NCBI GenBank assembly: GCA_027484915.1
Contig: JAIXSA010000156.1
Span: 1-64,000 of the forward strand
DNA: 64,000 nt
DNA from: Paracoccaceae bacterium
Lineage (GTDB): Bacteria > Pseudomonadota > Alphaproteobacteria > Rhodobacterales > Rhodobacteraceae
Reading direction: 5' to 3'
The notes beneath the pieces were generated by a model. The model was not told the DNA's origin. It ran no database searches and worked only from the letters and a program-made list of their open reading frames with translations. The stretch's first letter is position 1; each line of letters opens with the position of its first letter. Position numbers and translations under genes: made by a program. Below are positions 55,078 through 64,000 of this stretch, piece by piece.

Positions 55078-56533
55078 CGGTCTTCTCCCTGTTGCCTTCA
55101 TATGCGTCGCGGAAATCCGCCCCGACTTCGCCCAGGAACCGGTCCTCGGCTGCCCGAGCGAGGTCCTTGTAGCGGTCGGTGTAAGCCTTCCAGAGCTTGG
55201 CGTTGCGCCCGCCGGAGAGGAGGCTCTCCAGCATGCCAAGGTCTTCCAGATCCTTCTCCACCGCCGCCGGATCGAAGCGGTCGATCATCCGGCGCAGCGC
55301 GGACTGAACCCCGACCCAGGACCGGACCTGATGGTCGGCCAGATCGCGGAACGCCGCGTTTATCGCGGTGTCGGGATCCAGGTAGCCGGGTCCCTTCGGC
55401 GTGACGAGGGCCGCAATGGCCTCGTTCGTGGTGGCAAGGAACTTGAGCGGGTTGACGTCCGTGTTGCTGATCACCGTCTGCGCCACGCGGGCGTTCTGCT
55501 TTTCCTTGGCCCGGGTGCGCAGCATGAGCATCAGCCCCTCGACAAGAAGGCGAAAGCGCTGGCCAAGGGCCTCCATCTCGGCCTCGGCGTCGGGCGTGGC
55601 ACCGGGATCGAGGCCCATGCCCCGAAAGAAGGCCTCGCGCAGGGCAGCGTCGGATGTGGCGGGTGCTTGCGGCAGCGGGGGGGCGGGAGGCGGTTCGCCG
55701 CGCTGACGGGTCCGGTTCTCCTCGTCGATGACGGGGGGCGCAACCGGGGGCTCCGGGATCGGCCGCAGGCGTTCCGGTGCGGGTGGCTCGGGCGCGGGTG
55801 GCAGGGGGTCGGGTGCGGCGACAGGGGGCGGCATGGCCCACCAGTCGCCGGCGGGCGGGGCCGTTGCGGGCTGCACCGAAGGAGGTTCGGGTGCACGAGG
55901 CTTGGCAGGTTCGTCGAAGAACGACCCAAAGCCGAAGTCATTGCCACGTGGCGCTATGGGCTCTGGCACACTGCCGGCGGGGCGTGCGGCCACGGAACGA
56001 TCAAGCGTGAAGGGATCGTCGAAAAGCGGCGGTGGTGGCGCGCGATCCGGTGTCGCATCATAGCGGCGTAGGTCGGTGGGACCCGTGTCGAAGGGCTGCG
56101 GCAGGCCCTCAGGGCGCTGAACCGGCGGGGGCGGCGTGACCGGCGCCGAGAAGAAATCGTCATGCGTCATCTGCCGCTGCGCCGGTCCTTGCGTCCGCGG
56201 TGCCGCCACGGCGACGGAGGTTTCGATCTCGACCCGGATCACCGTGTCTCCAAGCCGCAGGCGCATCCCGGGTTCCAGCCGGGCGGCGTTGCCGGGACCA
56301 AGCGGCTGATCCTTCCCGTCGATGAAAAGGCCCCCCCGGCTGGCATCGGTCACGATGAACTGCCCGGCCTCTCCGGTGATCACGCAATGCTTGCGCGAGA
56401 CGTACATGTCGGGGTCATTGATCTGCCAGGAACACTCCGCCCCGCGACCGATGCTGAACTCGCCCCCCGGATGGCGCATCTCGCGGCGGTCCTGGGGGTG
56501 CGGGCTGTGCTCGATGGTCAAGCGCAGGGTCAT
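55067..56533 (-). CDS. tagH: FHA-domain T6SS protein TagH/ImpI
   Basis: FSIGRGAECSWQINDPDMYVSRKHCVI FHA; C-terminal type VI FHA domain DPAAVEKDL...AKLWKAYTDRYKDL. Confidence 0.92.
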   Translation of the reverse strand: MTLRLTIEHSPHPQDRREMRHPGGEFSIGRGAECSWQINDPDMYVSRKHCVITGEAGQFIVTDASRGGLFIDGKDQPLGPGNAARLEPGMRLRLGDTVIRVEIETSVAVAAPRTQGPAQRQMTHDDFFSAPVTPPPPVQRPEGLPQPFDTGPTDLRRYDATPDRAPPPPLFDDPFTLDRSVAARPAGSVPEPIAPRGNDFGFGSFFDEPAKPRAPEPPSVQPATAPPAGDWWAMPPPVAAPDPLPPAPEPPAPERLRPIPEPPVAPPVIDEENRTRQRGEPPPAPPLPQAPATSDAALREAFFRGMGLDPGATPDAEAEMEALGQRFRLLVEGLMLMLRTRAKEKQNARVAQTVISNTDVNPLKFLATTNEAIAALVTPKGPGYLDPDTAINAAFRDLADHQVRSWVGVQSALRRMIDRFDPAAVEKDLEDLGMLESLLSGGRNAKLWKAYTDRYKDLARAAEDRFLGEVGADFRDAYEGNREKTDDK

Positions 56534-57558
56534 GCGGCCTCCACTGCGGCGACACGGGTCAAGCGCAGGTCGTCGGCGTCCTTGTCGCGCTTGGGCGAAA
56601 GCCACGTGGTGCGGCCAAGCTGGCACTGGCCAAGGCGCGCGTCGGGGATGGCCTCACGCGCCAGTACAAGGCGCAGGTTGAACTCTGTCTCGCGGCCCAT
56701 CGCATGCCGAAGCGCATGGCGAAGGCGGTCGGTCAAGGCGGGGTCGGCAAGGAACTCGGTGAAGCGCGCAAGGGGCAGAGGGCCGACCCGCAGCTCGACA
56801 AGGGTCTGGCGCTGGAAGCTGCGGGCCCCGACGACGGCGGACCGGCCAAGCTGGGCGTGCTGCCTGCCCAGGCGGGATTGCAGGCGGGGCGGGATCTCGG
56901 TCCATGTGCCCAGGAATTCGACAAGGCTGACCGGGGCCTCCAGCAGGTCGCCAAGATAGGCGGTCAGGCGTTCGACACTGTGGACCTGACGGCCAAGCGC
57001 CGTGGCATGGCGCTGTTTCAGCCGCGTCTGAGCATCGGGGACCTTTGGCTTCGTTCCCGGCAGGGCGACACCCGCCAGCGCTTCCACCAGCGCCTGCACC
57101 CGGCCTGCCGCGCCGTGTTCGATCTGCACCTCGGGTCGCGCATCGCCCCAGGCCCGCCAGTAAAGCGCCATCATCCGGTGCTGCAAGAGATTGCAGAAAT
57201 CAAGGAATGTGGTGTCCGAAGCCGCATCGCTGCCCTCGGTGAACCAGCGGTCGGACAGGCGGCCAAGAACCCAGCGGGTCAGGTGCAGCGGCATCGCGCC
57301 CTCGGGGCCCAGAAGGCCCAGAACCTCGACATCCACCTTCGGCGGGGCTCCGGGATGGAAGCCTGCCACGTCGCGTGTCCCGAAGGTCAGCCGGGCCCGC
57401 TGGCCCAGGCGCGCGGGTTCCCGAGACGGTCCGCCCGACCGGCCAAAGCGCATCTGGTCGCGCTCAAGCCGGCGCAGCAGCTCGAAAAAGCCCATGCTTT
57501 CCGGCGCGGGCACGTCTCCGGTCAGATCAGGGCGCGGTTGCCCGGCGTCATCGGCCAC
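56530..57558 (-). CDS. tssG: T6SS baseplate protein TssG
   Basis: SMGFFELLRRLERDQMRFGRSGGPSREPARLGQRARLTFGTRDVAGF. Confidence 0.93.
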   Translation of the reverse strand: MADDAGQPRPDLTGDVPAPESMGFFELLRRLERDQMRFGRSGGPSREPARLGQRARLTFGTRDVAGFHPGAPPKVDVEVLGLLGPEGAMPLHLTRWVLGRLSDRWFTEGSDAASDTTFLDFCNLLQHRMMALYWRAWGDARPEVQIEHGAAGRVQALVEALAGVALPGTKPKVPDAQTRLKQRHATALGRQVHSVERLTAYLGDLLEAPVSLVEFLGTWTEIPPRLQSRLGRQHAQLGRSAVVGARSFQRQTLVELRVGPLPLARFTEFLADPALTDRLRHALRHAMGRETEFNLRLVLAREAIPDARLGQCQLGRTTWLSPKRDKDADDLRLTRVAAVEAA

Positions 57559-59390
57559 GACACGTCCTCCTGTCTTTGCATGAGATGGGTTTTCGTGCGA
57601 ACGAAGGAATTGATCGCGGCGTGGCGGGCGAAGAGCTGGTTGAGCAGGGCCGACAAAAGCAGGGTCGAGCCCCCGGCCAGGGTGTTTTCCTCGACGTCCA
57701 GGGTGATCTCGACCCCGTGGCCAAAGCAGATCGGGCCGGGGATGCCCAGCCGCTCGACCACCTGACGTGACCGGACGCGGGTGATCGACCGGGCGTGGCG
57801 CGAAAGCGCAGGGTCGCCGCGTCCCGCATAAAGGTCCAGCATGGCGCGCAGCGGTTCGGCGTCCTGTCCCGGTTCTGCAAGCGACAGGTGGTTCAGCGAC
57901 AGCTGCGCCACCAGCCGCCAGGCCAGGTCATCCAGTTGGCTTTCCCCGCCGGAAACCACATTCGGCAGCGCCGAGGCGACCGAGGAGCGGGGGCGACGGA
58001 ACGGGGCGATCAGCTCGATCCGGCCGACGGGGTCTCCGGTCTCCAGCGAAAGCTTCGGGCTGTCGTCGAGGATCGGCAGGTCCCGGTTGGTGCACAGCGC
58101 GCGGATGTCCAGCCGCCGGATCGCCTTGGTCACCGTCACGTCCGCGGGCCGTGCTATCGACAGGAAAAGGTCGTCACCCGTGTAACTGGTGCGGGTCTGG
58201 CCGCGCCGGATTTCATCCTCACCGGGGCGCCGCGCGCGGCGTTCGGTGGTGTAGACCAGGCCCGATCCGCGGTGCTGGCCCACGGAATACAGCGGCTCGA
58301 CCTTCGCGTCCGGGCCATCGCTGTCGGCGTCCTCTACATTCGTCAGCCGGTAGATTTCAAAGTCCCGCGGGCGGGTGCGGTCGGCGTGGACGACATGGGC
58401 GGCCGAGCGGCCGTCGATCTCGATCACGTTGCACTCTTTTTCGAAGAGGTTGACCAGCGGCGTGACGAAAAGGCGAAAGTCCTTGGCGGCGATGTCGGAC
58501 AGCTCAGGCCGTGCGACGTCTAGGTAGACGACGACCTCGCAGGGGCCCGTGGTGCAACTGCGCAGCGCGGGATTCAGGCAGTCCAGCCGCAGGAAGTGGA
58601 AGCGGTCCGGCATCAGGAAGTATTCCCGCATCAGGCGGTAGCCCTCGAACGAGGGTCGGACGCGGGGCAAAAGACCCTCGCGGTCCGTGATCCCGACCAG
58701 CGAGGGGCCGACAAGCGGGTGGGATTTGCCCTTGACCGCCCGCGCGATGGCTGCAGCACCGTGGCCGAAAAGCCCGTCGAAGATCGCACCGCCACGACTG
58801 CCGCCCACGAACCACAGGTCAAGCCGGTCCAGCGACAACTCTGCCAGGCTTCCCGGCCCGACACGGGCCAGGGTGAAGCGGATCGCCGCCTCGGCGTCCG
58901 CCCGGTCAAGGCCCGCGGCGTTCATCGCGCCCTTGTCCTGCAGGTAGTCGACCTTCTCCAGCGCGATGGCCCACAGCGTCACGTCCTGCGCTGTCGTATA
59001 GGTCGCACGGGTGGCGATCCCCTCGCGGTAGGCGGCGACCGAACGGGTGCCGCGCACGACGGTATGGCCGTCCAGCATGGTCTGCACCTGCGGGCCGGGG
59101 TGGAGGACAGCCATCGTCATGGCGGGGGCGGGGCAGACAAGGTCAGGGTAGAGCTCGTCCAGAAGGTTGCGGACATAGCGGCTGCTCTCCGCGTCGACCT
59201 TCAGCCGGGTCCGGGCGGCAAGGTAGGCGACACCTTCCAGCAGCCTCTCGACATAGGGGTCGGGACAAGGAACCGAATCCAGCGACAGGTTGCGGGCCAC
59301 CGTCGGGTGCAGCGCCGCGAATTCGGTCGCAAGCTCGCGGATATGGGCCAGTTCATCTTCGTAGTAGCTTAGGAAGTTGCGATCCATCAC
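57522..59390 (-). CDS. tssF: T6SS baseplate protein TssF
   Basis: FLSYYEDELAHIRELATEFAALHPTVARNL...DPYVERLLEGVAYLAARTRLKVD. Confidence 0.95.
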   Translation of the reverse strand: MMDRNFLSYYEDELAHIRELATEFAALHPTVARNLSLDSVPCPDPYVERLLEGVAYLAARTRLKVDAESSRYVRNLLDELYPDLVCPAPAMTMAVLHPGPQVQTMLDGHTVVRGTRSVAAYREGIATRATYTTAQDVTLWAIALEKVDYLQDKGAMNAAGLDRADAEAAIRFTLARVGPGSLAELSLDRLDLWFVGGSRGGAIFDGLFGHGAAAIARAVKGKSHPLVGPSLVGITDREGLLPRVRPSFEGYRLMREYFLMPDRFHFLRLDCLNPALRSCTTGPCEVVVYLDVARPELSDIAAKDFRLFVTPLVNLFEKECNVIEIDGRSAAHVVHADRTRPRDFEIYRLTNVEDADSDGPDAKVEPLYSVGQHRGSGLVYTTERRARRPGEDEIRRGQTRTSYTGDDLFLSIARPADVTVTKAIRRLDIRALCTNRDLPILDDSPKLSLETGDPVGRIELIAPFRRPRSSVASALPNVVSGGESQLDDLAWRLVAQLSLNHLSLAEPGQDAEPLRAMLDLYAGRGDPALSRHARSITRVRSRQVVERLGIPGPICFGHGVEITLDVEENTLAGGSTLLLSALLNQLFARHAAINSFVRTKTHLMQRQEDVSWPMTPGNRALI

Positions 59391-60103
59391 GCGTCCTCCA
59401 CCGCCGTGGTGGCGCGTCCGTTGTCGAGGTCGACCATCGTCGACAGCCGCAGCCGTTCCGGCACTGGCGAGAGCATGAGCATCGCATCGACCTCGATCTT
59501 CATCCCGGCCCGGTCGCCCGGCGCGACCTTCACGCGGATGCTGTCGCGCTTGAGGCGCGGCTCGAAGACGGCGATGACTTCGCGCAACTCTCGGGCAAGT
59601 GCGGCAAGGTCAAAGTCGGTGATGCTGCGCCCGGAAAAGGACGGGACGCCATAGTTGATCACCGACCGCCGGACATGCGGAAAATTGGCGATCAGTTCCT
59701 CGGGCGTTTCGAAGCCCTTGCGTTCTAGGTCCGACAGTTGCAGGCCGGATTCGAAGCGCTCGACGTTGAAAAGCGCCTCGATGTCGCGGCGCACCGCCTC
59801 GCGCAGGACCGAGGCGCTGACGACGATGCCGCGCTCCTCCAGAAAGGCGCGGCGGGCCATCTGGGTCAGGAAAAGATGCAGGTCGCGCCGGGTCTCTGCG
59901 TCCAGATCGGGGTCTGACTGTACGGTGCGCGCGCCACCCGAAAGCACCGTTTGCAGCTTTTCGGACCCGATCCGCGTCGCAAGATCGGCGCGCTGGCGGT
60001 TGGTCTCCGAGACAATCCCGGGCAGATCGTCGACGAGGCGGTCCCACAGGCTGGGTTGGACCGCCTCGCGTCGTGACTGGGGTGCCTGGGTCGGATCAGA
60101 CAT
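59387..60103 (-). CDS. tssE: T6SS baseplate protein TssE (GpW/gp25-like)
   Basis: LRRDIEALFNVERF-type SVxRDLExLLNTR equivalent; SVINYGVPSFSGRSITD. Confidence 0.92.
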   Translation of the reverse strand: MSDPTQAPQSRREAVQPSLWDRLVDDLPGIVSETNRQRADLATRIGSEKLQTVLSGGARTVQSDPDLDAETRRDLHLFLTQMARRAFLEERGIVVSASVLREAVRRDIEALFNVERFESGLQLSDLERKGFETPEELIANFPHVRRSVINYGVPSFSGRSITDFDLAALARELREVIAVFEPRLKRDSIRVKVAPGDRAGMKIEVDAMLMLSPVPERLRLSTMVDLDNGRATTAVEDA

Positions 60104-60139
60104 CGCTGCGTTGCCCTATCCTTCCGGCGTTCGCGGGTG

Positions 60140-60616
60140 TCAGGCCTGGGCCTTGAGGTCGTATTCGAATTCGTTCTCGCCGGCGTCGGAATGGTCCGAG
60201 GCGAGCTTTTTGTAGACCGCCTTGATCTTGGCATAGTTCAGGCTGACGGTTTCCATCGGCGTCTCGCCGCCGGACGCCACCGAGTAGCCCGAGATGAAGA
60301 CATCGGACAGTTCGTAGGTCAGGTAGGTGAACCCATCCTCGCCGTTGTCGCGCACGAACGAGATCATCACCGTGGCAAGCGACTTGCCCTTCGCCATCCC
60401 GACGAGGATGTCGTTGGTCGAGATGTCCACTGTCTTCGAGAAGGAAAGCTCCGAAAAGTTGGGACGGCTGGTTTCGCGGATGCCGCTGGTGAAGGCGCCG
60501 ACGGCGCGGCCGACACCCCACTGCAGCGAAGAGGCGGCGATATGGTCCTCGAAACCGATCTGAGTGCTCTCGCCCTTGATGCCGTTGCCGAGGTCGATGA
60601 AAATTCCGGCTGCCAT
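60140..60616 (-). CDS. hcp: T6SS tube protein Hcp/TssD
   Basis: GIFIDLGNGIKGESTQIGFEDHIAASSLQWGVGRAV...SRPNFSELSFSKTVDIST. Confidence 0.95.
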   Translation of the reverse strand: MAAGIFIDLGNGIKGESTQIGFEDHIAASSLQWGVGRAVGAFTSGIRETSRPNFSELSFSKTVDISTNDILVGMAKGKSLATVMISFVRDNGEDGFTYLTYELSDVFISGYSVASGGETPMETVSLNYAKIKAVYKKLASDHSDAGENEFEYDLKAQA

Positions 60617-60657
60617 AGCTTAACTCCTTTAGGATTGATGTACTGTGGGTCTAAAAT

Positions 60658-62169
60658 TCATCCGTTCTTCACCGAGGGAAGCTCGGACACCAGGCGAAGG
60701 CTGGCGTTGATCCCCTCAAGTTGGTAATGCGGCCGCAGATAGAACCGCGCCGCGTAATAGCCGGGCCGACCCTCGACCGAGTCGACCTGAACTTCCGCCT
60801 TTGCAAGCGGTCGCTTCGCCTTGGACTTGTCGTCTGCCATTTCCGGATTGGCCAGGACGTAGCGGTTGATCCACTCCGACAGCCATTTCTGCATGTCGCC
60901 GCGTTCCTTGTAGGTCCCGACCTTGTCGCGCGCGATGGCCTTCAGGTAGTGCGCAAAGCGGCTGACCGGGAAGAGGTAGGGCAGGTTGGCCGACAGCCGT
61001 TCGTTCGATTGGGCATCCGGGTCGACCAGGCGTCCGGCACGGGCTTCGTCGTCCTGCAGGCTGTGCGCCCCGATGAAGGCGGCGATGTCGGTGTTCTTGC
61101 GGTGCAGGATCGGCATGAACCCAAGCTTGGCCAGTTCCGCCTCTCGCCGGTCGTCGATGGCAATCTCCGTCGGGCACTTCATCGAGATGGACCCGTCGTC
61201 CGTCGGGAAGCTGTGCACCGGCAGGTTGACCACCGCGCCGCCCGATTCCACGCCCCGGATCTGGGTGCCCCAGCCATACAGCTTGTGACTGCGATTGATG
61301 TTCACGCCCATCGCGAAGGCCGCGTTCATCCAGACGTAGTGGTCATGCTTGCCGTCGATCTCTTCCTCGAAGGCGAAGCCTTTCACCGGGATCGTCGCCG
61401 CACCATAGGGCAGACGCGCCAGAACACGCGGCATCGTCAGCCCGATGTAGCGGGCGTCTTCGCTTTCACGCAGAGATTGCCAGCTTGCATAGTCGGGCGA
61501 GGACACGATCTGCTGCAGATCCTGCGGGTTCGGCAGTTCCTGCCAGCTTTCCATGCGGAACAGCTTGGGCGAAGCCGCCGCGATGAAGGGCGCGTGCGCG
61601 CTGGCGCAGATGCCCGACATGTTGCGCAGAAGGCCCACGTCGCGCGGGTGGTGGCTGAACTCGTAGGCCCCTACGATGGCCCCGAACGGCTCGCCGCCGA
61701 ACATCGAGTATTCGTCGGTGTACAGCCGCTTGAAGATGGGGGACTGGTCCCACATCTGGCCCTCGAAATCCTCCAGCGTGTCGGCCAGCTGGTCCTTGGT
61801 GATGTTCATCACCCGGATCTTCAGCTTCTGGTCGGTCTCGGTGTTGTTGACCAGGTAGTGCAGCCCGCGCCAGGTGCCTTCGATCTCGCGCACTTCGGGG
61901 GCGTGCATGATCTCGTTCATCTGGGTGGTCAGCAGGCTGTCGATCCCGGCAATCAGGTTCTTGATCGATTTGACCGCATTGCCCGAGATGGTCGCTGTGC
62001 CCGACCGGTCGGTCGCGGCCAGCGCCAGGTTCTGCACCAGCGCGTGCAGCTTCTGGCTTTCGTCTTCCTTGACGCGAAAATCCTTTTCAAGAAGGTCGCT
62101 GAATTCGCCAAGATCGACGGCCTGGGCTTCGGCGGCGGTGGCAGAGCCCTGCTTTTCCTGTTCGGCCAT
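60658..62169 (-). CDS. tssC: T6SS sheath large subunit TssC
   Basis: EGTWRGLHYLVNNTETDQKLKIRVMN, FGGEPFGAIVGAYEF, RMESWQELPNPQDL, RAWRG-type sheath motifs. Confidence 0.97.
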   Translation of the reverse strand: MAEQEKQGSATAAEAQAVDLGEFSDLLEKDFRVKEDESQKLHALVQNLALAATDRSGTATISGNAVKSIKNLIAGIDSLLTTQMNEIMHAPEVREIEGTWRGLHYLVNNTETDQKLKIRVMNITKDQLADTLEDFEGQMWDQSPIFKRLYTDEYSMFGGEPFGAIVGAYEFSHHPRDVGLLRNMSGICASAHAPFIAAASPKLFRMESWQELPNPQDLQQIVSSPDYASWQSLRESEDARYIGLTMPRVLARLPYGAATIPVKGFAFEEEIDGKHDHYVWMNAAFAMGVNINRSHKLYGWGTQIRGVESGGAVVNLPVHSFPTDDGSISMKCPTEIAIDDRREAELAKLGFMPILHRKNTDIAAFIGAHSLQDDEARAGRLVDPDAQSNERLSANLPYLFPVSRFAHYLKAIARDKVGTYKERGDMQKWLSEWINRYVLANPEMADDKSKAKRPLAKAEVQVDSVEGRPGYYAARFYLRPHYQLEGINASLRLVSELPSVKNG

Positions 62170-62172
62170 TCC

Positions 62173-62697
62173 TCAGCCCTCCTTCTTCATGGCTTCTTCG
62201 GCGACCTGCTGCAGCAGGGGCTCGTTCTGCAGAAGCTGGGCGATCCGCTTTTCCGCGTTCACCTTGCCATCCATGTAGCCAAGCAGTTCCTCAAGCTGGC
62301 GTCGCATCTTCAGCAACTCGGCCAACGCGGGGACCTGTTCGGCCACCTTGTCGGGGGTGAAGTCGGACATGCTCTTGAACGTGAGGTCGACGAACATCTC
62401 CTCGTCGGCCGCGCCGTCCTTGGACGGCAGGCGGTTCGGCACCCGTGCCTTCACGCGGGGGGCGAGGGCCTCCATGAACTTGCCGAAGCGGCCCGCGTCG
62501 ACGTCGACGAAGGTGCGGTCGTTGACCGGCTTCATCGCCTCTTTCGTTTCGGACTTGCCGGCGAGGTCGGCCATCACCCCCATCACGAAGGGAAGTTCGA
62601 TGGTGGTCGGGCTGCCGTAGTGTTCGACGTCATAGGCGATCTGCACGCGCGGGGCGCGGTTGCGTTCGATCACCTTTGCCTTGCTTTCACTTGCCAT
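62173..62697 (-). CDS. tssB: T6SS sheath small subunit TssB
   Basis: NRAPRVQIAYDVEHYGSPTTIELPFVMGVMADLAG. Confidence 0.96.
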   Translation of the reverse strand: MASESKAKVIERNRAPRVQIAYDVEHYGSPTTIELPFVMGVMADLAGKSETKEAMKPVNDRTFVDVDAGRFGKFMEALAPRVKARVPNRLPSKDGAADEEMFVDLTFKSMSDFTPDKVAEQVPALAELLKMRRQLEELLGYMDGKVNAEKRIAQLLQNEPLLQQVAEEAMKKEG

Positions 62698-62727
62698 GTC
62701 TCAGACCTCTCCTGATCGTCCTGGGGC

Positions 62728-63873
62728 CTATTGCGAGGCCGATTTCTTGTCGTCGACGCCGGCGACGTTCTTGAATTCCTTCATCCCGCTCGGGGCGATC
62801 TCTTCCATCAGCTGCAGGAAGTTCATCGGCACCATCTTCCGCATCCGCCGCGCCAGATGCGGGATCGGGCTGGAGGGTTCGGTGCGTTCGTAAAAATCGA
62901 TGATCATGTCGAGACAGCGCTCGACATCCCGGCGCGAGTTGACCGAACCGGGAATGCCGCCCTGCGCCGGGGCCGGATGGGCGCCGTTCAGGGCGGGTGC
63001 GGGCAAGACCGTTTCGGTCATGGCAGTCCCCTGGGTTGAGACTTGGTCGGTGGACGACTGCTGGCCCCGGGCGGCGGCCAGGGGGCTGAGCATGCGCGCC
63101 AGAACCTTGTCCAGCTCCTTGAAGCGGACGCCGACGCCGTTTTCCATGACGCGCGCATTCAGCGCGGCTTCCAGCTGGCCAAGCGCCGTCCGTGCGGCCT
63201 CGATGCCCTGGATCAGGGCCGCCAGGTCGTCGGGCCGCTCGGCGGCCTGGGCACGGCAGGCTGTGGTCGCCCGGTTCTGTTGCGCCTCGTGCCGGGCCAG
63301 GTGTTCAGCCACCTCGCGCTCGCCCAGCCCGCTGGGCAATTCGGACTGCGCCTGGTTGCGCGTCAGCCCTCCGGCACAGAGGTCCGCGCCGGTGATCGGC
63401 CCGATGCCACGGGGATTGAGGACAACCGTAAACTCCAGGTCGCAAAGCAGACCGTTGTCGGAATTCTCCAGCTGGAAAAGCGAGTTGATGCGCCGGGTTG
63501 CCGCTTCGCGCGGCGAGGGGCTTTCGCGCAGGGTGGGGTGGGCGCTGTCCCAGTACTGTTCGACCGTCGCCGTCAGCAGGCCAAGGCCGCTGGCCAGTCC
63601 GCTGAACCCCTCGGCATTGGACAGACTGCGGACGACGATGACCAGAAGCCGGATGTCGCGCCCGGTGGCGGCCAGTTCTGCCGCCTGCTCCAGCACTGCC
63701 GACCAGTCGATGTTAACACTGCCGATGCCGCCGCTGCGCACATTCTCCAGCCGGACCGCCCGCGCGGCAGGCTCAAGAACCCGCTCGATCCCGTGGAAGC
63801 GGGGATCGTTGCGAAGTTCCAGCCCCGAGGCATTCCCTTCGCCCAACGGAACCAGAAACGGTTCAAGGTCCAT
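62728..63873 (-). CDS. tssA: T6SS protein TssA
   Basis: MDLEPFLVPLGEGNASGLELRND; ImpA-N region WDSAHPTL; GIPGSVNSRRDVERCLDMIIDFYERTEPSSPIPHLARRMRKMVPMNFLQLM. Confidence 0.93.
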   Translation of the reverse strand: MDLEPFLVPLGEGNASGLELRNDPRFHGIERVLEPAARAVRLENVRSGGIGSVNIDWSAVLEQAAELAATGRDIRLLVIVVRSLSNAEGFSGLASGLGLLTATVEQYWDSAHPTLRESPSPREAATRRINSLFQLENSDNGLLCDLEFTVVLNPRGIGPITGADLCAGGLTRNQAQSELPSGLGEREVAEHLARHEAQQNRATTACRAQAAERPDDLAALIQGIEAARTALGQLEAALNARVMENGVGVRFKELDKVLARMLSPLAAARGQQSSTDQVSTQGTAMTETVLPAPALNGAHPAPAQGGIPGSVNSRRDVERCLDMIIDFYERTEPSSPIPHLARRMRKMVPMNFLQLMEEIAPSGMKEFKNVAGVDDKKSASQ

Positions 63874-64000
63874 ATGTGTCCAAAACCTTCTGCGAAACGC
63901 CAAATGCACAATCTACGCGGGCAAGTCTTGCACCACCTCACTTAAAGTCAAGGTCTTGCATCGATGACCCTCGAGGCGATTGACACGATGTTCCCGGGTT

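Noticed and set aside
60721-62715. 664-aa plus-strand ORF antisense to tssC/tssB
   Set aside because: Low-complexity V/G/R/D-rich translation typical of antisense frames in high-GC coding DNA; tssB and tssC on the other strand are unambiguous.

Overview
This is a high-GC alphaproteobacterial chromosomal window, most like Rhodobacteraceae judging by protein families, gene order and intergenic palindromes. The left half holds ordinary housekeeping and metabolic genes: an MFS transporter end, truA, a ycjX/ycjF-like pair, pth, rplY, an aruH/aruI-like pair, a CDF transporter, a D-2-hydroxyacid dehydrogenase, a persulfide/sulfur module, a DMGDH-like oxidoreductase, tRNA-Ser(GCU), and a GntR + branched-chain-type ABC transporter + Asp/Glu/hydantoin racemase operon. 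At 15.7-17.7 kb there is a tandem array of five small secreted/membrane micro-genes, four of them sharing a near-invariant SPRSGWIVPVIIG..CAIACGND core; units 1-4 each have their own terminator hairpin. An accessory AT-richer zone (about 23.2-25.8 kb and 32.1-35.4 kb) contains a membrane-protein gene split by one in-frame TAA, a decayed IS5-type transposase end, a sulfotransferase, and a 72-bp direct repeat (57/72 identical) bracketing 8.5 kb. A signalling locus at 34.2-39.4 kb has a HK-REC-Hpt hybrid kinase coupled to a cysteine-free YedY/SUOX-fold periplasmic protein, plus an unannotated 49-aa FixP_N-like micro-ORF. The right third (40.3-63.9 kb) is a nearly complete type VI secretion locus: tssA-B-C-hcp-E-F-G-tagH-J-K-L-M-tagF on the minus strand. 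It faces a plus-strand operon of PP2C phosphatase, M15-like peptidase, an ATPase-less DotU-like/TssM-C fusion, and VgrG. The strongest candidates for something undescribed are the micro-gene array and the DotU-TssM_C fusion operon. All calls come from reading the sequence and the ORF translations; no database search was run.
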